Below are positions 34,374 through 42,455 of a stretch of 50,200 nt of DNA, one piece after another. Under the pieces are notes generated by a model. That model worked only from the letters and a program-made list of their open reading frames with translations, made no database searches and had not been told where the DNA came from. Source of the stretch: Alicyclobacillus shizuokensis NBRC 103103 (lineage in GTDB: Bacteria > Bacillota > Bacilli > Alicyclobacillales > Alicyclobacillaceae). Location of the stretch: assembly GCF_001552255.1 (NCBI RefSeq), contig NZ_BCQV01000008.1:1-50200 (forward strand). Direction: 5' to 3'. The position numbers were made by a program, and so were the translations under genes. Each line of letters starts with the position of its first letter. Position 1 is the first letter of the stretch.

Positions 34374-34934
34374 ATGAAGTTGGTCTCTTGGTACGTGATT
34401 GGTGGCCTGTTGGTCGTCTTGATTGGTTTGTACGCATGGCTATTTTGGTGGACGCGCAAACGTCAGAAGAAATTTGAGTCCCAGTACAATGCCACCAAGG
34501 AGCGGCGTGAGATTTTCGTCCTGCATAAACGGGTGGTTCGGGAAAGGCCGAAGACGGGCTGGTTTCGCTATATTCCGGTCAAGACCTATCAGATCGTCGG
34601 AAGGGTCAACCTGTCTCAATCGGTGCGCGGCATCCACATGTCGAAGATGCAGACCATCACATTCCACACGACCAAAGATCAATACGATAAAGTTCAGCCT
34701 AACCACCGGTACAAGATGGATGTGGCGGGGAATTACATCGGCTACGTGGTGGCGCCACCGGTCCTCCGGACGCGCGAGCCGGGCGCCTGGAAAAAGTGGT
34801 TTCGCCGCGGAGGCAGGAGTCGAGAAGGCCAGTCCCAGCGTGCGGGGGTTGGCACCACCGGGCGCCGCACCTCGGCCGCCACGGCGAAGGATAGCTCGGG
34901 CGGTTCCAAGGGGAAGGATAGGTCGAAGCGATAA
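34374..34934 (+). CDS. Hypothetical single-pass membrane protein
   Basis: 186 aa. Residues about 8-26 are a membrane helix (VIGGLLVVLIGLYAWLFWW), followed by a positively charged cytoplasmic region, a beta-rich globular part (FVLHKRVVRERPKTGWFRY, YKMDVAGNYIGYVV) and a low-complexity basic tail rich in Gly, Ser, Arg and Lys after residue 140. AGGGGG precedes the ATG. No family recognised. The tail is disordered-like and could bind nucleic acid or anionic lipid. Confidence 0.7.
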   Translation: MKLVSWYVIGGLLVVLIGLYAWLFWWTRKRQKKFESQYNATKERREIFVLHKRVVRERPKTGWFRYIPVKTYQIVGRVNLSQSVRGIHMSKMQTITFHTTKDQYDKVQPNHRYKMDVAGNYIGYVVAPPVLRTREPGAWKKWFRRGGRSREGQSQRAGVGTTGRRTSAATAKDSSGGSKGKDRSKR

Positions 34935-35019
34935 AACCGGCCGTGTTACGGCGATGGCACATGCCCGGTTGCTCGCATAAGCTGGCACGGAACACGCAAT
35001 CGACAAGGAGGCGTGGACT

Positions 35020-35694
35020 GTGCAGGTACAGGGAATGCGGACAATACGGGCGCAAGGGCCCAGGCGTCACAGGCGCGGCAAGGGGCACGCGGGGGATCAT
35101 ACCACCTCGAGCATCCGTGCGCGTGCCCGACAGACTGGGGGACGAGGGGCGCGGCGTACGCCCAAGCCGGCGGAGACGGCCGTTCCCGCCCTGACCTTTC
35201 GACCGCGCACGGAGGCGGACGACGAATATATTGTCCAACTGACGGAGGAGCAATTGGGGGAGGTGCATCAGCAGGCGTTTGCGGAACCGTTTCCGCGCGA
35301 GCAGTTTCGCCAGTACATCCAGTCAGGTGCGCCGACGACCGTGGTCGAGCACCGCGGCAAGCGTATCGGTTACTATTCTTACCTGATTGGTCCAGAGGGG
35401 AAAATGCATATCAGCGCCTTGGTCATCGACCGGACCGAGCAATCGGACGGAGTTGGCACGGCAGTGATGGAGAAGCTGGAACAGGAGGCGGCGGCGCGGG
35501 GCGTCCACACGCTCGAGGTGTTCGTGCAGGCGAACAACGTGCGCAGTGTCGAATTCACCCGCAAGCTGGGTTTCCATGAAGTGTTTCGGCTGCCACCGAA
35601 TACCATATGCTTCCAGAAGCGGATTGGTCCCGCGGGTGCTCCGCCGCGGTCGGGGGGGCAGGCGCACGCCGCCCAAGGCCCGACACAAACGTAG
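35020..35694 (+). CDS. GNAT family N-acetyltransferase
   Basis: 224 aa. GTG start with AAGGAGG 8 nt upstream. The first ~55 residues are an Arg-rich extension without homology. The GNAT domain follows: LTFRPRTEADDEYIVQL, acetyl-CoA loop MHISALVIDRTEQSDGVGTAVMEKLEQEA (R/Q-x-x-G-x-G/A region) and NNVRSVEFTRKLGFHEVFRLP. The Q-x-x-G-x-G/A core reads EQSDGVGTA. A Gly/Pro-rich tail ends it. Acceptor unknown. The basic N-terminus is atypical and could be an artefact of start choice, but the ribosome site argues for it. Confidence 0.83.
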   Translation: MQVQGMRTIRAQGPRRHRRGKGHAGDHTTSSIRARARQTGGRGARRTPKPAETAVPALTFRPRTEADDEYIVQLTEEQLGEVHQQAFAEPFPREQFRQYIQSGAPTTVVEHRGKRIGYYSYLIGPEGKMHISALVIDRTEQSDGVGTAVMEKLEQEAAARGVHTLEVFVQANNVRSVEFTRKLGFHEVFRLPPNTICFQKRIGPAGAPPRSGGQAHAAQGPTQT

Positions 35695-35770
35695 GCAGGC
35701 GGCAGACGGGCCCTTCGGGCGCCGCCAGCCGAGCGTTCGGAGCGATGTGGAGGCGCAGGGAGGGTTTGGG

Positions 35771-36388
35771 TTGCATTCGGATTCGCAGTCCACAAATCGC
35801 AGCACACGCCCACGCTGCGCGTGGGCCACGACGGAGTTGCTTGCCCAATACCATGACGAGGAGTGGGGGCACCCACCGACCACCGATGCGGGTTGGCTGG
35901 AAATGGTCATTTTGGAGACGTTTCAGGCGGGCCTGAGCTGGCGTGTTGTGTTAGAGAAACGGTCTGCCATGCGGGAGGCGTTCGGCCAGTTTCATCCCCA
36001 TCGGGTGGCGGAATTGACGGATGAGGACGTTGAGCACCTGCTCGCCAATCCGCGTCTCATTCGCAATCGCCGCAAGATCGAGGCGGCGATTGCGAATGCA
36101 CGTATAGCCCTGCGCCTCGCTCACGAGGCTGGTTCGCTGTCGCGTTTCTTCGCCGGTCTCCAGGAGCTGCCCGAGGAGGCCATATATCAACGGCTGCAGT
36201 CGACTTTTGTCGGTGTCGGGTCTATCACGGCCCAGAGCATCGCCTATGCCACCGGATTGGTGACACCTCCGCACGAGAACGGGTGTTGGTTGGCGTCAGT
36301 GGTCGTTGACGCGCCGCGCGTCGAACAGCAGGGTGATGGTGTACAAGCCAGCCAGCCCGACGATGACGTAGACAATGCGGCTGACTAG
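35771..36388 (+). CDS. tag: 3-methyladenine DNA glycosylase I (Tag)
   Basis: Removes 3-methyladenine from DNA. 205 aa from a TTG with GGGAGGG upstream; a GTG at 35747 is possible. RCAWA, YHDEEWGHP, the catalytic LETFQAGLSW, and zinc ligands C16, H27 and the C-terminal HENGC match Tag. The part between FFAGLQ and FVGVGSITAQ is shorter than in E. coli Tag. After HENGCW, where Tag normally ends, 32 more residues (to DDDVDNAAD) are read antisense to the DUF378 gene. The extra tail may be a relic of a lost stop codon. Confidence 0.85.
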   Translation: MHSDSQSTNRSTRPRCAWATTELLAQYHDEEWGHPPTTDAGWLEMVILETFQAGLSWRVVLEKRSAMREAFGQFHPHRVAELTDEDVEHLLANPRLIRNRRKIEAAIANARIALRLAHEAGSLSRFFAGLQELPEEAIYQRLQSTFVGVGSITAQSIAYATGLVTPPHENGCWLASVVVDAPRVEQQGDGVQASQPDDDVDNAAD

Positions 36389-36496
36389 AGAATCGACGCC
36401 GCCGAATACGGCTGCCACCACATCGAATTGAAACAGTCCCACCAGCAGCCAATTGAGTGCACCGATTATGACCAGCACCAAAGCCACCTTGCTCAA
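36296..36496 (-). CDS. DUF378 family small membrane protein (YuzA-like)
   Basis: 66 aa, two membrane segments: MSKVALVLVIIGALNWLLVG then VYVIVGLAGLYTITLL. The LNWLLVGLF sequence is the DUF378 hallmark. TTG start with GAGGAGG 10 nt upstream. Its 3' end overlaps the tag frame on the other strand by 93 nt. Function unknown. Bacillus YuzA is a likely relative. Confidence 0.87.
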   Translation of the reverse strand: MSKVALVLVIIGALNWLLVGLFQFDVVAAVFGGVDSLVSRIVYVIVGLAGLYTITLLFDARRVNDH

Positions 36497-36573
36497 CTGT
36501 CCAGCACCTCCTCGAGCCCAGTATGTTCATCTCCGTCCGGCTTCATCCGGGGTGAACGGGAGTGCGTTTGGAC

Positions 36574-36602
36574 TTGTCAAGGGAGCGGGTGTAGAGTATG
36601 CT
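36574..36602 (+). promoter_or_regulatory. Promoter of the NifU-domain gene
   Basis: TTGTCA (36574-36579), 17-nt spacer, TATGCT (36597-36602), 25 nt before the GTG start. Confidence 0.6.
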
Positions 36603-36626
36603 GGGGGTGAAACGGAGGGATAGGGC

Positions 36627-36860
36627 GTGGGTGATGTCGAACAGCGCGTGCGGGACGCACTAGACTCTATCCGCGAAGCCATCCAACAGGATGGCGGTGA
36701 CGTGGAGTTTGTCTCGTACGATGATCTGACAAAGACGGTGTTTGTCGCCCTCACGGGTCAATGTGTCGGCTGCCCGGCCAGTGTCCTGACCTTAAAAATG
36801 GGCGTGGAGCGGGCGATTAAGCAAGTGGCGCCCGAAGTTGAAAACGTCGAAGCTTATTGA
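36627..36860 (+). CDS. NifU C-terminal domain (Nfu-type) protein
   Basis: Iron-sulfur cluster scaffold or carrier. 77 aa, only the Nfu domain. Cluster-binding C-x-x-C in GQCVGCPAS (about 45-53), with the usual MGVERAIKQVAPEVENVEA end. GTG start with GGAGGG 7 nt upstream. Monocistronic: own promoter and two terminators. Stand-alone Nfu proteins are common in Bacillus (YutI). Confidence 0.93.
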   Translation: MGDVEQRVRDALDSIREAIQQDGGDVEFVSYDDLTKTVFVALTGQCVGCPASVLTLKMGVERAIKQVAPEVENVEAY

Positions 36861-36862
36861 GG

Positions 36863-36887
36863 TCCCGTCTGGGGGGCTTTTGTTTTG
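36863..36887 (+). terminator. Weak terminator after the Nfu gene
   Basis: GTCCC pairs with GGGGC (one G-T) around GTCTGG, followed by TTTTGTTTT. Right after the stop codon; a stronger one follows. Confidence 0.5.
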
Positions 36888-36910
36888 GCCATGCTGGATA
36901 CGGGAGAGAG

Positions 36911-36936
36911 AGCGGTGCTTGCGCACCGCTTTTTTC
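36911..36936 (+). terminator. Intrinsic terminator
   Basis: GCGGTGC-TTGC-GCACCGC (36912-36929) then six T residues. It ends the Nfu transcript 50 nt after its stop and precedes the pseudouridine synthase gene. Confidence 0.92.
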
Positions 36937-36975
36937 CGGTTATCTCGACCGCTGCGGTGGAGAGGGGGCTTGCGG

Positions 36976-37998
36976 TTGAACGTCCAGGTGCAAGGCGATA
37001 TGCTCCTCATTCAACCGGATCGGCGTGCCCTCGGCAGTGAGGTGGCCCGCCTGCTGACCACGGCCCTCGCCCTGCCCGAGGGATTTGTCCGCACCCTGTT
37101 TCATCAGCAGCGGGTGCTGCTAGGCGCTGTCCCGGCGACGCCGACCGACCTCGTCGGCAAGAGCAAATTACGCCTCACCGGCGGCGTGGTGGAGCCATAC
37201 GGGGTCGATGATTGGGGGGCGGTTCCGATGGCCGAGGTGCTGCATGCGGATGACCATCTGTTTGTCGTCAATAAGCCCCCGGGAATCCTCATCCATCCTG
37301 GCGGAGCGGAAGATAGGGACACGTTGGCGCACCGGGTGGCGCACTGGCTGTACGCGCAAGGCTTGGAGCGCAAAGTGCGGCACGTGCATCGATTGGACGA
37401 AGGTACCAGCGGCTGCGTCCTGTACGCAGCGCACGCCTACGCGGCGCGCGCTCTCGACCGGGCCTTGGCGGAGAGGCGCATTGAACGAACGTACCTGGCG
37501 CTGGTGCATGGGCGACTGCCGCAGCGTCAAGGCCGGATTGAACTCCGCATTGGACGGGACCGGCATGTGGCGGGCAAGTATCGCGTCACACGGAGCGGCA
37601 AACCGGCGTCGACTGAGTACTGGGTATTGGGGGAACACTCCCAGCGCGGGCACACGTTTTCCTTGCTTGAGTGCCGGCTGCAGACCGGGCGCACGCACCA
37701 GATCCGCGTTCACCTGAATCATCTTGGTTGTCCTATTGTCGGCGACACGCTGTACGGCGGCCACCGGGTGCTGGGATGGAGGAACGAGTCAAGCGGAATC
37801 GCGCTGCACGCGGCCCGGTTGGCGTTGCCCCACCCGTACACAGGTGAGCAAGTGACCGTCCGTGTAGACCTGCCGGCGTCCTGGCAGGGCGTCCTACAGT
37901 GGTTTGCGCGGACTATGGCAGAGATGGCGGGCGCGAAGAGGGGGGATGACGAGTGGCCCTCCATCCCACGCGGCACCGCAAGGGGAATCGAATCGTGA
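36976..37998 (+). CDS. RluA family pseudouridine synthase
   Basis: 340 aa. Catalytic D141 in HVHRLDEGTSGC, and RTYLALVHG, LLECRLQTGRTHQIRVHLNHLG and PIVGDTLYGG are RluA/RluD motifs. The first 75 residues resemble the S4-like N-terminal part of RluD. TTG start (36976) after GAGAGGGGG; TTG at 36970 is nearby. The target uridine in rRNA or tRNA cannot be assigned. The next gene starts within its last 46 nt. Confidence 0.9.
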   Translation: MNVQVQGDMLLIQPDRRALGSEVARLLTTALALPEGFVRTLFHQQRVLLGAVPATPTDLVGKSKLRLTGGVVEPYGVDDWGAVPMAEVLHADDHLFVVNKPPGILIHPGGAEDRDTLAHRVAHWLYAQGLERKVRHVHRLDEGTSGCVLYAAHAYAARALDRALAERRIERTYLALVHGRLPQRQGRIELRIGRDRHVAGKYRVTRSGKPASTEYWVLGEHSQRGHTFSLLECRLQTGRTHQIRVHLNHLGCPIVGDTLYGGHRVLGWRNESSGIALHAARLALPHPYTGEQVTVRVDLPASWQGVLQWFARTMAEMAGAKRGDDEWPSIPRGTARGIES

Positions 37999-38897
37999 TG
38001 TTTTGGCGCTTCGGCGAAGAAACCGCCAGTTCTCCGGCGTCGCCCGCGTTTCACAAGATTGTGGGCCGCTTTCTATGGCGCCTGGTACTGTCCGTGGCCC
38101 AGCATGATATCGCCTCGCTCGCGGCGGTGATTGCCTTTTACGCCTTCTTCTCGCTGTTTCCGCTGCTGTTGTTGGTCATCTACGGGGCGAGCCTGTTGCT
38201 GCCGCACCTGCAGGTGGACAGAGTGATTGAGCTGTTTGTCGCGCCGTACTTCCCGGCCTGGCCGCGCGATTACATCACCAGCAATTTGCCGCACCTGACG
38301 CGGGTCGGGGTGAATGTCGGCATCGTCAGCGCCATCATTCTCACCTGGTCGGCCACCAGTGGCTTCATCGCTGTCCAACAGGCGTTGGACGTGGTCTGGA
38401 ATTCGCAGCAGCGCTCGTTTGTCAAGCGTCGTTTGATTGCCTTTGCCATGTTGCTGATATTGCTGCTGCTCACCCTGGGCTCGGAGGTTGTGATGGCGCT
38501 GACACCGCCCGTCAAGTACGCGCTGGTCAAACACGCCGCGTTCTTAGACTGGGTAAAGATGGTGCACGGCGTCTCACGGATTCTGTTTCCGCTCTCCTTG
38601 TTCGTGGGTTGTCTGGTTGTCTACCGCTACCTGCCGTCCCGACAAGGGCACTTTGTCTACCTGGTGCCCGGGGCTTTGGTGACGACCGTGGCGGTGGACG
38701 CGGGCCGCGCCGTGTTCACCTGGTACGCCTCTCACCTGGTCATGTACCAGCTGATCTACGGTACGCTGACGGTGGTCATGCTCGTCATTCTGTGGATGTA
38801 TTTGGCCAGTTTGGCGATGTTGTTTGGGGCCGAGGTGTCGGCCACCTTACAGGCTATCAACGACGAACTGCAGGCGGACGAGGATGAACGCCGCTAG
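37953..38897 (+). CDS. YihY/RNase BN-like membrane protein
   Basis: 314 aa with about six membrane segments. YihY/BrkB features: SLAAVIAFYAFFSLFPLLLL (near residue 55), VNVGIVSAIILTWSATSGF, and the LIYGTLTVVMLVILWMYLAS segment. GTG start with GGGGGG 7 nt upstream, overlapping the RluA gene by 46 nt. The old RNase BN label for this family is wrong; its function is still open. The stop codon shares the palindrome CTAG with the convergent OsmC gene. Confidence 0.9.
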   Translation: MALHPTRHRKGNRIVMFWRFGEETASSPASPAFHKIVGRFLWRLVLSVAQHDIASLAAVIAFYAFFSLFPLLLLVIYGASLLLPHLQVDRVIELFVAPYFPAWPRDYITSNLPHLTRVGVNVGIVSAIILTWSATSGFIAVQQALDVVWNSQQRSFVKRRLIAFAMLLILLLLTLGSEVVMALTPPVKYALVKHAAFLDWVKMVHGVSRILFPLSLFVGCLVVYRYLPSRQGHFVYLVPGALVTTVAVDAGRAVFTWYASHLVMYQLIYGTLTVVMLVILWMYLASLAMLFGAEVSATLQAINDELQADEDERR

Positions 38898-39346
38898 CGG
38901 CTGGCGGCCCCACAGACCACCCGCGGGCGGACGCCCACCCGCACGTTGCCGCGCAAGGCGGAGGACACCATGCAGGTTAATTCCGCGTGTTCCGCCAGCT
39001 GCAGGATGCGCTGCTCGTCCCGCAAATCGGACACGTAGACCGTCGGCAGGTGAACGATGCGGTCGTAACGTAGCCCGCCCTCATTCTCCACATACCCTGT
39101 GCTCTCCACCTCAATCCGATGATAGGGGATCTGGCGATTTCGCAGCAGGATGGCGAGGGTCAGCAGGTAGCAGCTGGCCGCCGCGGATAGGAGCAGTTCT
39201 TCGGGATTGGTGCCGATTCCGCAGCCGCCCAGGTTTCTCGGCATGCTAAATTGCGCCGTCGTCTCGTCGCCAAGCCGCAGCGCACCGACGCCGTCTCTGT
39301 CGCCAGACCACTGTCCTGAGACTGTATAGGTGAGTCGTTCGGTCAC
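38894..39346 (-). CDS. OsmC/YhfA family peroxiredoxin-like protein
   Basis: 150 aa. Two cysteines, C59 in AAASCYLL and C125 in ELTCMVSSALRG, match the OsmC redox pair that reduces organic hydroperoxides. IGTNPEELLLSAAASCY is the family hallmark. GTG start with GGGGAG 9 nt upstream. Overlaps the stop of the YihY-like gene by 4 nt in convergent orientation. Confidence 0.9.
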   Translation of the reverse strand: MTERLTYTVSGQWSGDRDGVGALRLGDETTAQFSMPRNLGGCGIGTNPEELLLSAAASCYLLTLAILLRNRQIPYHRIEVESTGYVENEGGLRYDRIVHLPTVYVSDLRDEQRILQLAEHAELTCMVSSALRGNVRVGVRPRVVCGAASR

Positions 39347-39482
39347 CGTGCATTTCTCCCCTTGGCTTTGAGCCTAAATATATTGAATGTTCTATATGAA
39401 TTCTACCGCGCTTTACGAGCAATTTCCATGCCTGGATACGAGAAGCACGCGAGATCGTGTATGATGGGCACAGTGGTGTCGA

Positions 39483-40373
39483 TTGGACGCGTCTCACGCC
39501 CATCCTGTCGGAAAGTTGGGATATCCTTTGATCAGTGTCGTGATTGCCACACGCAATCGGCTGCCCCATCTGCGGGCTTGCCTGCGCGCGATTGCCCGCC
39601 AAACCGTGGCGACATCTGTGCAGGTGTGCGTGGTCAACGACGGCGGCGTCAGCGTCGCTCCGGTGGTTGAACAGGTCCAACGTAAGAATCCACACATTCA
39701 CTTCTGGTTTCACGACCTGGCCCGGCACCGCGGGCAGGTTTACGCACGCCACCTGGCCATCACGGCCGCACGTGGCGAGTTCATCGCCTTTTGCGATGAC
39801 GACGACCGCTGGCTGCCCAACCACCTGTCCTCTTTGTGGTCGCTGCTGAAGGCCAGTGACGCCGCGTGGGCGCATACCGATGCCGAGCTGGTTGAGGTGC
39901 GCCGCCGAGATGGCCGGATCGAAATCGGCGGGCGCTTTCCGTTTGCCTGGAAGCGTGCGGATCTACTCTTACGCCGGTACAATCCGTTGCTTCCTTCGAC
40001 CATTTTGTACAAGAAGAGCGCCCATCTGCGGCTGGGAGGGCTGGACGAATCGATGGGCCATTATTGGGATTGGGATTTTTGGCTGCGCCTGAGCACGCTA
40101 TCGAGGCCCTTGCGGGTCCCGATGGCCACGGTGTTGTACGGGTTGGATGCCGACGGCGGCCAGGCATCCTCTCACCCGGACAGCATGCGCCCGTACTTGA
40201 CGGCGCTGACTGACAAACATGGCTTGGGCGAGCTGCCGACGATGAACTTTCGTCTGATGCTGGACCAGCCCGACCTGGCGCCGTACCGGGCCGAGACGCG
40301 CATCCTCTGGGATGGAGATCCGGGGCTTTGGGACACGGGTGAAGCGGTGACGGGAGAGGGATTCAATGGATGA
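39483..40373 (+). CDS. Family 2 glycosyltransferase
   Basis: 296 aa at most. GT-A fold: ISVVIATRNRLPHLRACLRA, VVNDGG, and the metal-binding Asp cluster FCDDDDRWL. Start uncertain: TTG at 39483 lacks a good ribosome site; TTGs at 39516 and 39528 are in frame, and the latter would begin MISVVIATRN. A -10-like TATGAT at 39460-39465 is close to the first TTG, which favours a later start. Its stop overlaps the folB start by 8 nt. Sugar donor unknown; soluble. Confidence 0.87.
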   Translation: MDASHAHPVGKLGYPLISVVIATRNRLPHLRACLRAIARQTVATSVQVCVVNDGGVSVAPVVEQVQRKNPHIHFWFHDLARHRGQVYARHLAITAARGEFIAFCDDDDRWLPNHLSSLWSLLKASDAAWAHTDAELVEVRRRDGRIEIGGRFPFAWKRADLLLRRYNPLLPSTILYKKSAHLRLGGLDESMGHYWDWDFWLRLSTLSRPLRVPMATVLYGLDADGGQASSHPDSMRPYLTALTDKHGLGELPTMNFRLMLDQPDLAPYRAETRILWDGDPGLWDTGEAVTGEGFNG

Positions 40374-40734
40374 AATCCGCCTGACAGGCATGCATTTCTA
40401 CGGTTATCACGGCGCGCTGGCGGAGGAGCGCAAATTGGGGCAGCGGTTTACGGTGAATCTGGTGCTCTCGCTCGACCTCAAGGCGGCCGGCCGGTCCGAC
40501 ATGATAGCGGAGACGGTGGACTATGCGGCTGTGTACGGCGACGTCAAACAGGTAGTGGAAGGGCCACCGGCGCGCCTGATTGAAAGCGTGGCCGAGCGTA
40601 TTGCCCAGCGCATTCTCGAGCGGTACCGACGCGTATGCAAGGTGCGTGTGGAGGTGGAAAAACCGGGAGCGCCCATTCCAGGTGTCTTCGACTCCGTAAC
40701 GGTGTGCATTGTGCGCACCCGCGCCCAGTCTTAA
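40366..40734 (+). CDS. folB: Dihydroneopterin aldolase FolB
   Basis: Folate pathway enzyme that splits dihydroneopterin. 122 aa, usual length. FYGYHGALAEERKLGQRF, with the conserved Glu, and the KPGAPIPGVFDSV block are hallmarks. ATG 8 nt inside the glycosyltransferase stop region, with GGGAGAGGG upstream. folK and folP do not follow, which is unusual. Its TAA and the TAA of the convergent YtpB-like gene share TTAA. Confidence 0.93.
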   Translation: MDEIRLTGMHFYGYHGALAEERKLGQRFTVNLVLSLDLKAAGRSDMIAETVDYAAVYGDVKQVVEGPPARLIESVAERIAQRILERYRRVCKVRVEVEKPGAPIPGVFDSVTVCIVRTRAQS

Positions 40735-41783
40735 CGGACGCGGCGATACAACTGGCAGGCGCCGTAAAACATCCACGTGCGCGGACCGGACAGAAGGATA
40801 AGGCGGCGCAGCGGGCGCACGACGGGATTCTGGCGGGCTTTGGCGTCGGACAAGTACATCGCGAGCAGCCCACAGACGATGTGCTGGTGCAGGCGTCCGC
40901 CGATGCGGCGCGTCGATTGATGGCTCTCTCGCACGAAGCGTCGCAGCCTGGCGTAAGCCTCCGGCCAGGACGGGTAGCAGGCGACAAAGTTGAAATCGCC
41001 GTGCTCGTCGTCTTCCGCCAGGTCAATCCAGTAGTCGAGCAGAATGTGCAGCCCGCACACCCATGGGAAATAGCTGTCAAACAAGGATTGAGCCGTGGCC
41101 TTCGTGATGGGGCGCTGCGCCGCCGCAAACAGCGCAAAGACCCCCAGGGTGGATCCGGCCGCGGCGCCAAACTCCCACCAATGTACTTCGGGATAACGTC
41201 TCTGATGCTGGCTGAACCAGTCCATCAGGCGCTGCCGGCGCAGATTGGGATTGATGTGCTTGTATTGCTGCAGTTCGCAGTAGCGATTCACCAGCCACAC
41301 GATGTGGTGCTGGGCCACATGGTAGCCGGGCAGGCGCTCTATCTCCCGCTGGCAGGTGCGGACGAGTGCCTGGAGGTATCCGCCGTCGTCTTCTCTCTGG
41401 CTGTAATATGCGCGCACCGGGGCGCCTAGCACAACGGCGTCGCGCATGGCTTGGTGGAGCGCCGTGAAACGGTCTTCGTCCCACTCTCCCGTGCGGTCGC
41501 ACAGGTTGTCCAAGTAGTCGCTGATGGTCTGCAGGGCCACGATGAGACGGACCAGGTCGGCAGGTCCGCTGGGGGCCAGCGCCGCGTACACGCAGCCGCC
41601 GTCGGCGTGAAACCGTTTATCGCACAGGCTGGCCAGCGCTTGCCTGCGTAACTGCGCGTCCGGGATGGCGAGCGCGCTGTCGGTCCAGTGCAGGATCTCC
41701 CGCCGGGCCCGCGGTAGGATGTGCGAGAACAACTGATACAGGAAGCGGGGACTCGTTTCAGCCAGGACTTGCAGGAAGGGCAC
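40731..41783 (-). CDS. ytpB: YtpB-like tetraprenyl-beta-curcumene synthase (DUF2600)
   Basis: 350 aa. In Bacillus, YtpB cyclises heptaprenyl diphosphate to tetraprenyl-beta-curcumene, the precursor of sesquarterpenes made by squalene-hopene-cyclase-like enzymes. The Asp-rich motifs are D89-YLDN and D250-YWIDLAEDDEHGD. All-helical, no signal. GTG start with GGGGG directly adjacent, a weak site. No prenyltransferase or cyclase gene is near. Convergent with folB (4-nt overlap). Confidence 0.88.
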   Translation of the reverse strand: MPFLQVLAETSPRFLYQLFSHILPRARREILHWTDSALAIPDAQLRRQALASLCDKRFHADGGCVYAALAPSGPADLVRLIVALQTISDYLDNLCDRTGEWDEDRFTALHQAMRDAVVLGAPVRAYYSQREDDGGYLQALVRTCQREIERLPGYHVAQHHIVWLVNRYCELQQYKHINPNLRRQRLMDWFSQHQRRYPEVHWWEFGAAAGSTLGVFALFAAAQRPITKATAQSLFDSYFPWVCGLHILLDYWIDLAEDDEHGDFNFVACYPSWPEAYARLRRFVRESHQSTRRIGGRLHQHIVCGLLAMYLSDAKARQNPVVRPLRRLILLSGPRTWMFYGACQLYRRVR

Positions 41784-41910
41784 CCCCCGATTGTCGTACG
41801 GCGCCCATCTCGAGGCGCCGGTCTTTCAGACGCACAGCTTAGGATGCCCCAAGATTCCGGTGCTGATCCGATTTCTGTCTGCGCTGCCTGCAAAGCCTTC
41901 ACTCCTCTGC

Positions 41911-42264
41911 TTATTGCATCAGCATGCGGCCGATGCGGAGGGCTGCATCGGCGGCCCGGCGCGCGGTCTGGGGATTGAGCCAGCGCGACGTGTTGAGGGC
42001 GGGCCACGGTGGTTCCCAATCAGGCCGGGCGTGCACAGGCGCGGTCTGATTGGGCGTGGCATGGCCGAATGTCACAGGATGGTGTTCACTCGGTGTCGAC
42101 GTTTTGGTTGAGGACTGCTGTCCGCTCGGCAGACCGGTTGCTGGCGCCATCAGGCCGCGCCGCTTGGCGCCGTTGTACATCATGGTCAGCATTTCCCGCA
42201 CCCGTTCGTCCTGTGCCACCTCGAACGCCAAAGACCCGACCTTGACCAGTGTGTCCAAGCGCAT
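41911..42264 (-). CDS. Hypothetical protein
   Basis: 117 aa. N-terminal helix (RLDTLVKVGSLAFEVAQDER) with YNGAKRRGL after, then a Pro/Thr/Ser-rich linker (about 40-85) and a C-terminal helix RAADAALRIGRMLMQ. No membrane segment. ATG at 42264 with a run of G residues 9 nt upstream. Not recognised; perhaps a small regulatory or envelope-associated protein. Divergent from the dynamin pair. Confidence 0.6.
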   Translation of the reverse strand: MRLDTLVKVGSLAFEVAQDERVREMLTMMYNGAKRRGLMAPATGLPSGQQSSTKTSTPSEHHPVTFGHATPNQTAPVHARPDWEPPWPALNTSRWLNPQTARRAADAALRIGRMLMQ

Positions 42265-42455
42265 GGGAGCGCACCCCCCTCCCAGCATCACCACATGGTT
42301 AGCTGCACCAACGCATCTGCATCAGGGTATGCGCGGGCGGCGGGGGATGGCCGGACGGTTGTCCGTGGCCGCGCATTGCGCAGCAGACGGGTGTTTCCAT
42401 GGCACGCTAGGGCGACCTGTGATACCTTGAAGGAGTTGAAGTGGAGGAGAAGCCG

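Noticed and set aside
36838-36975. Upstream extension of the pseudouridine synthase frame
   Set aside because: It runs through a strong terminator and the Nfu gene end; the TTG at 36976 has the ribosome site.
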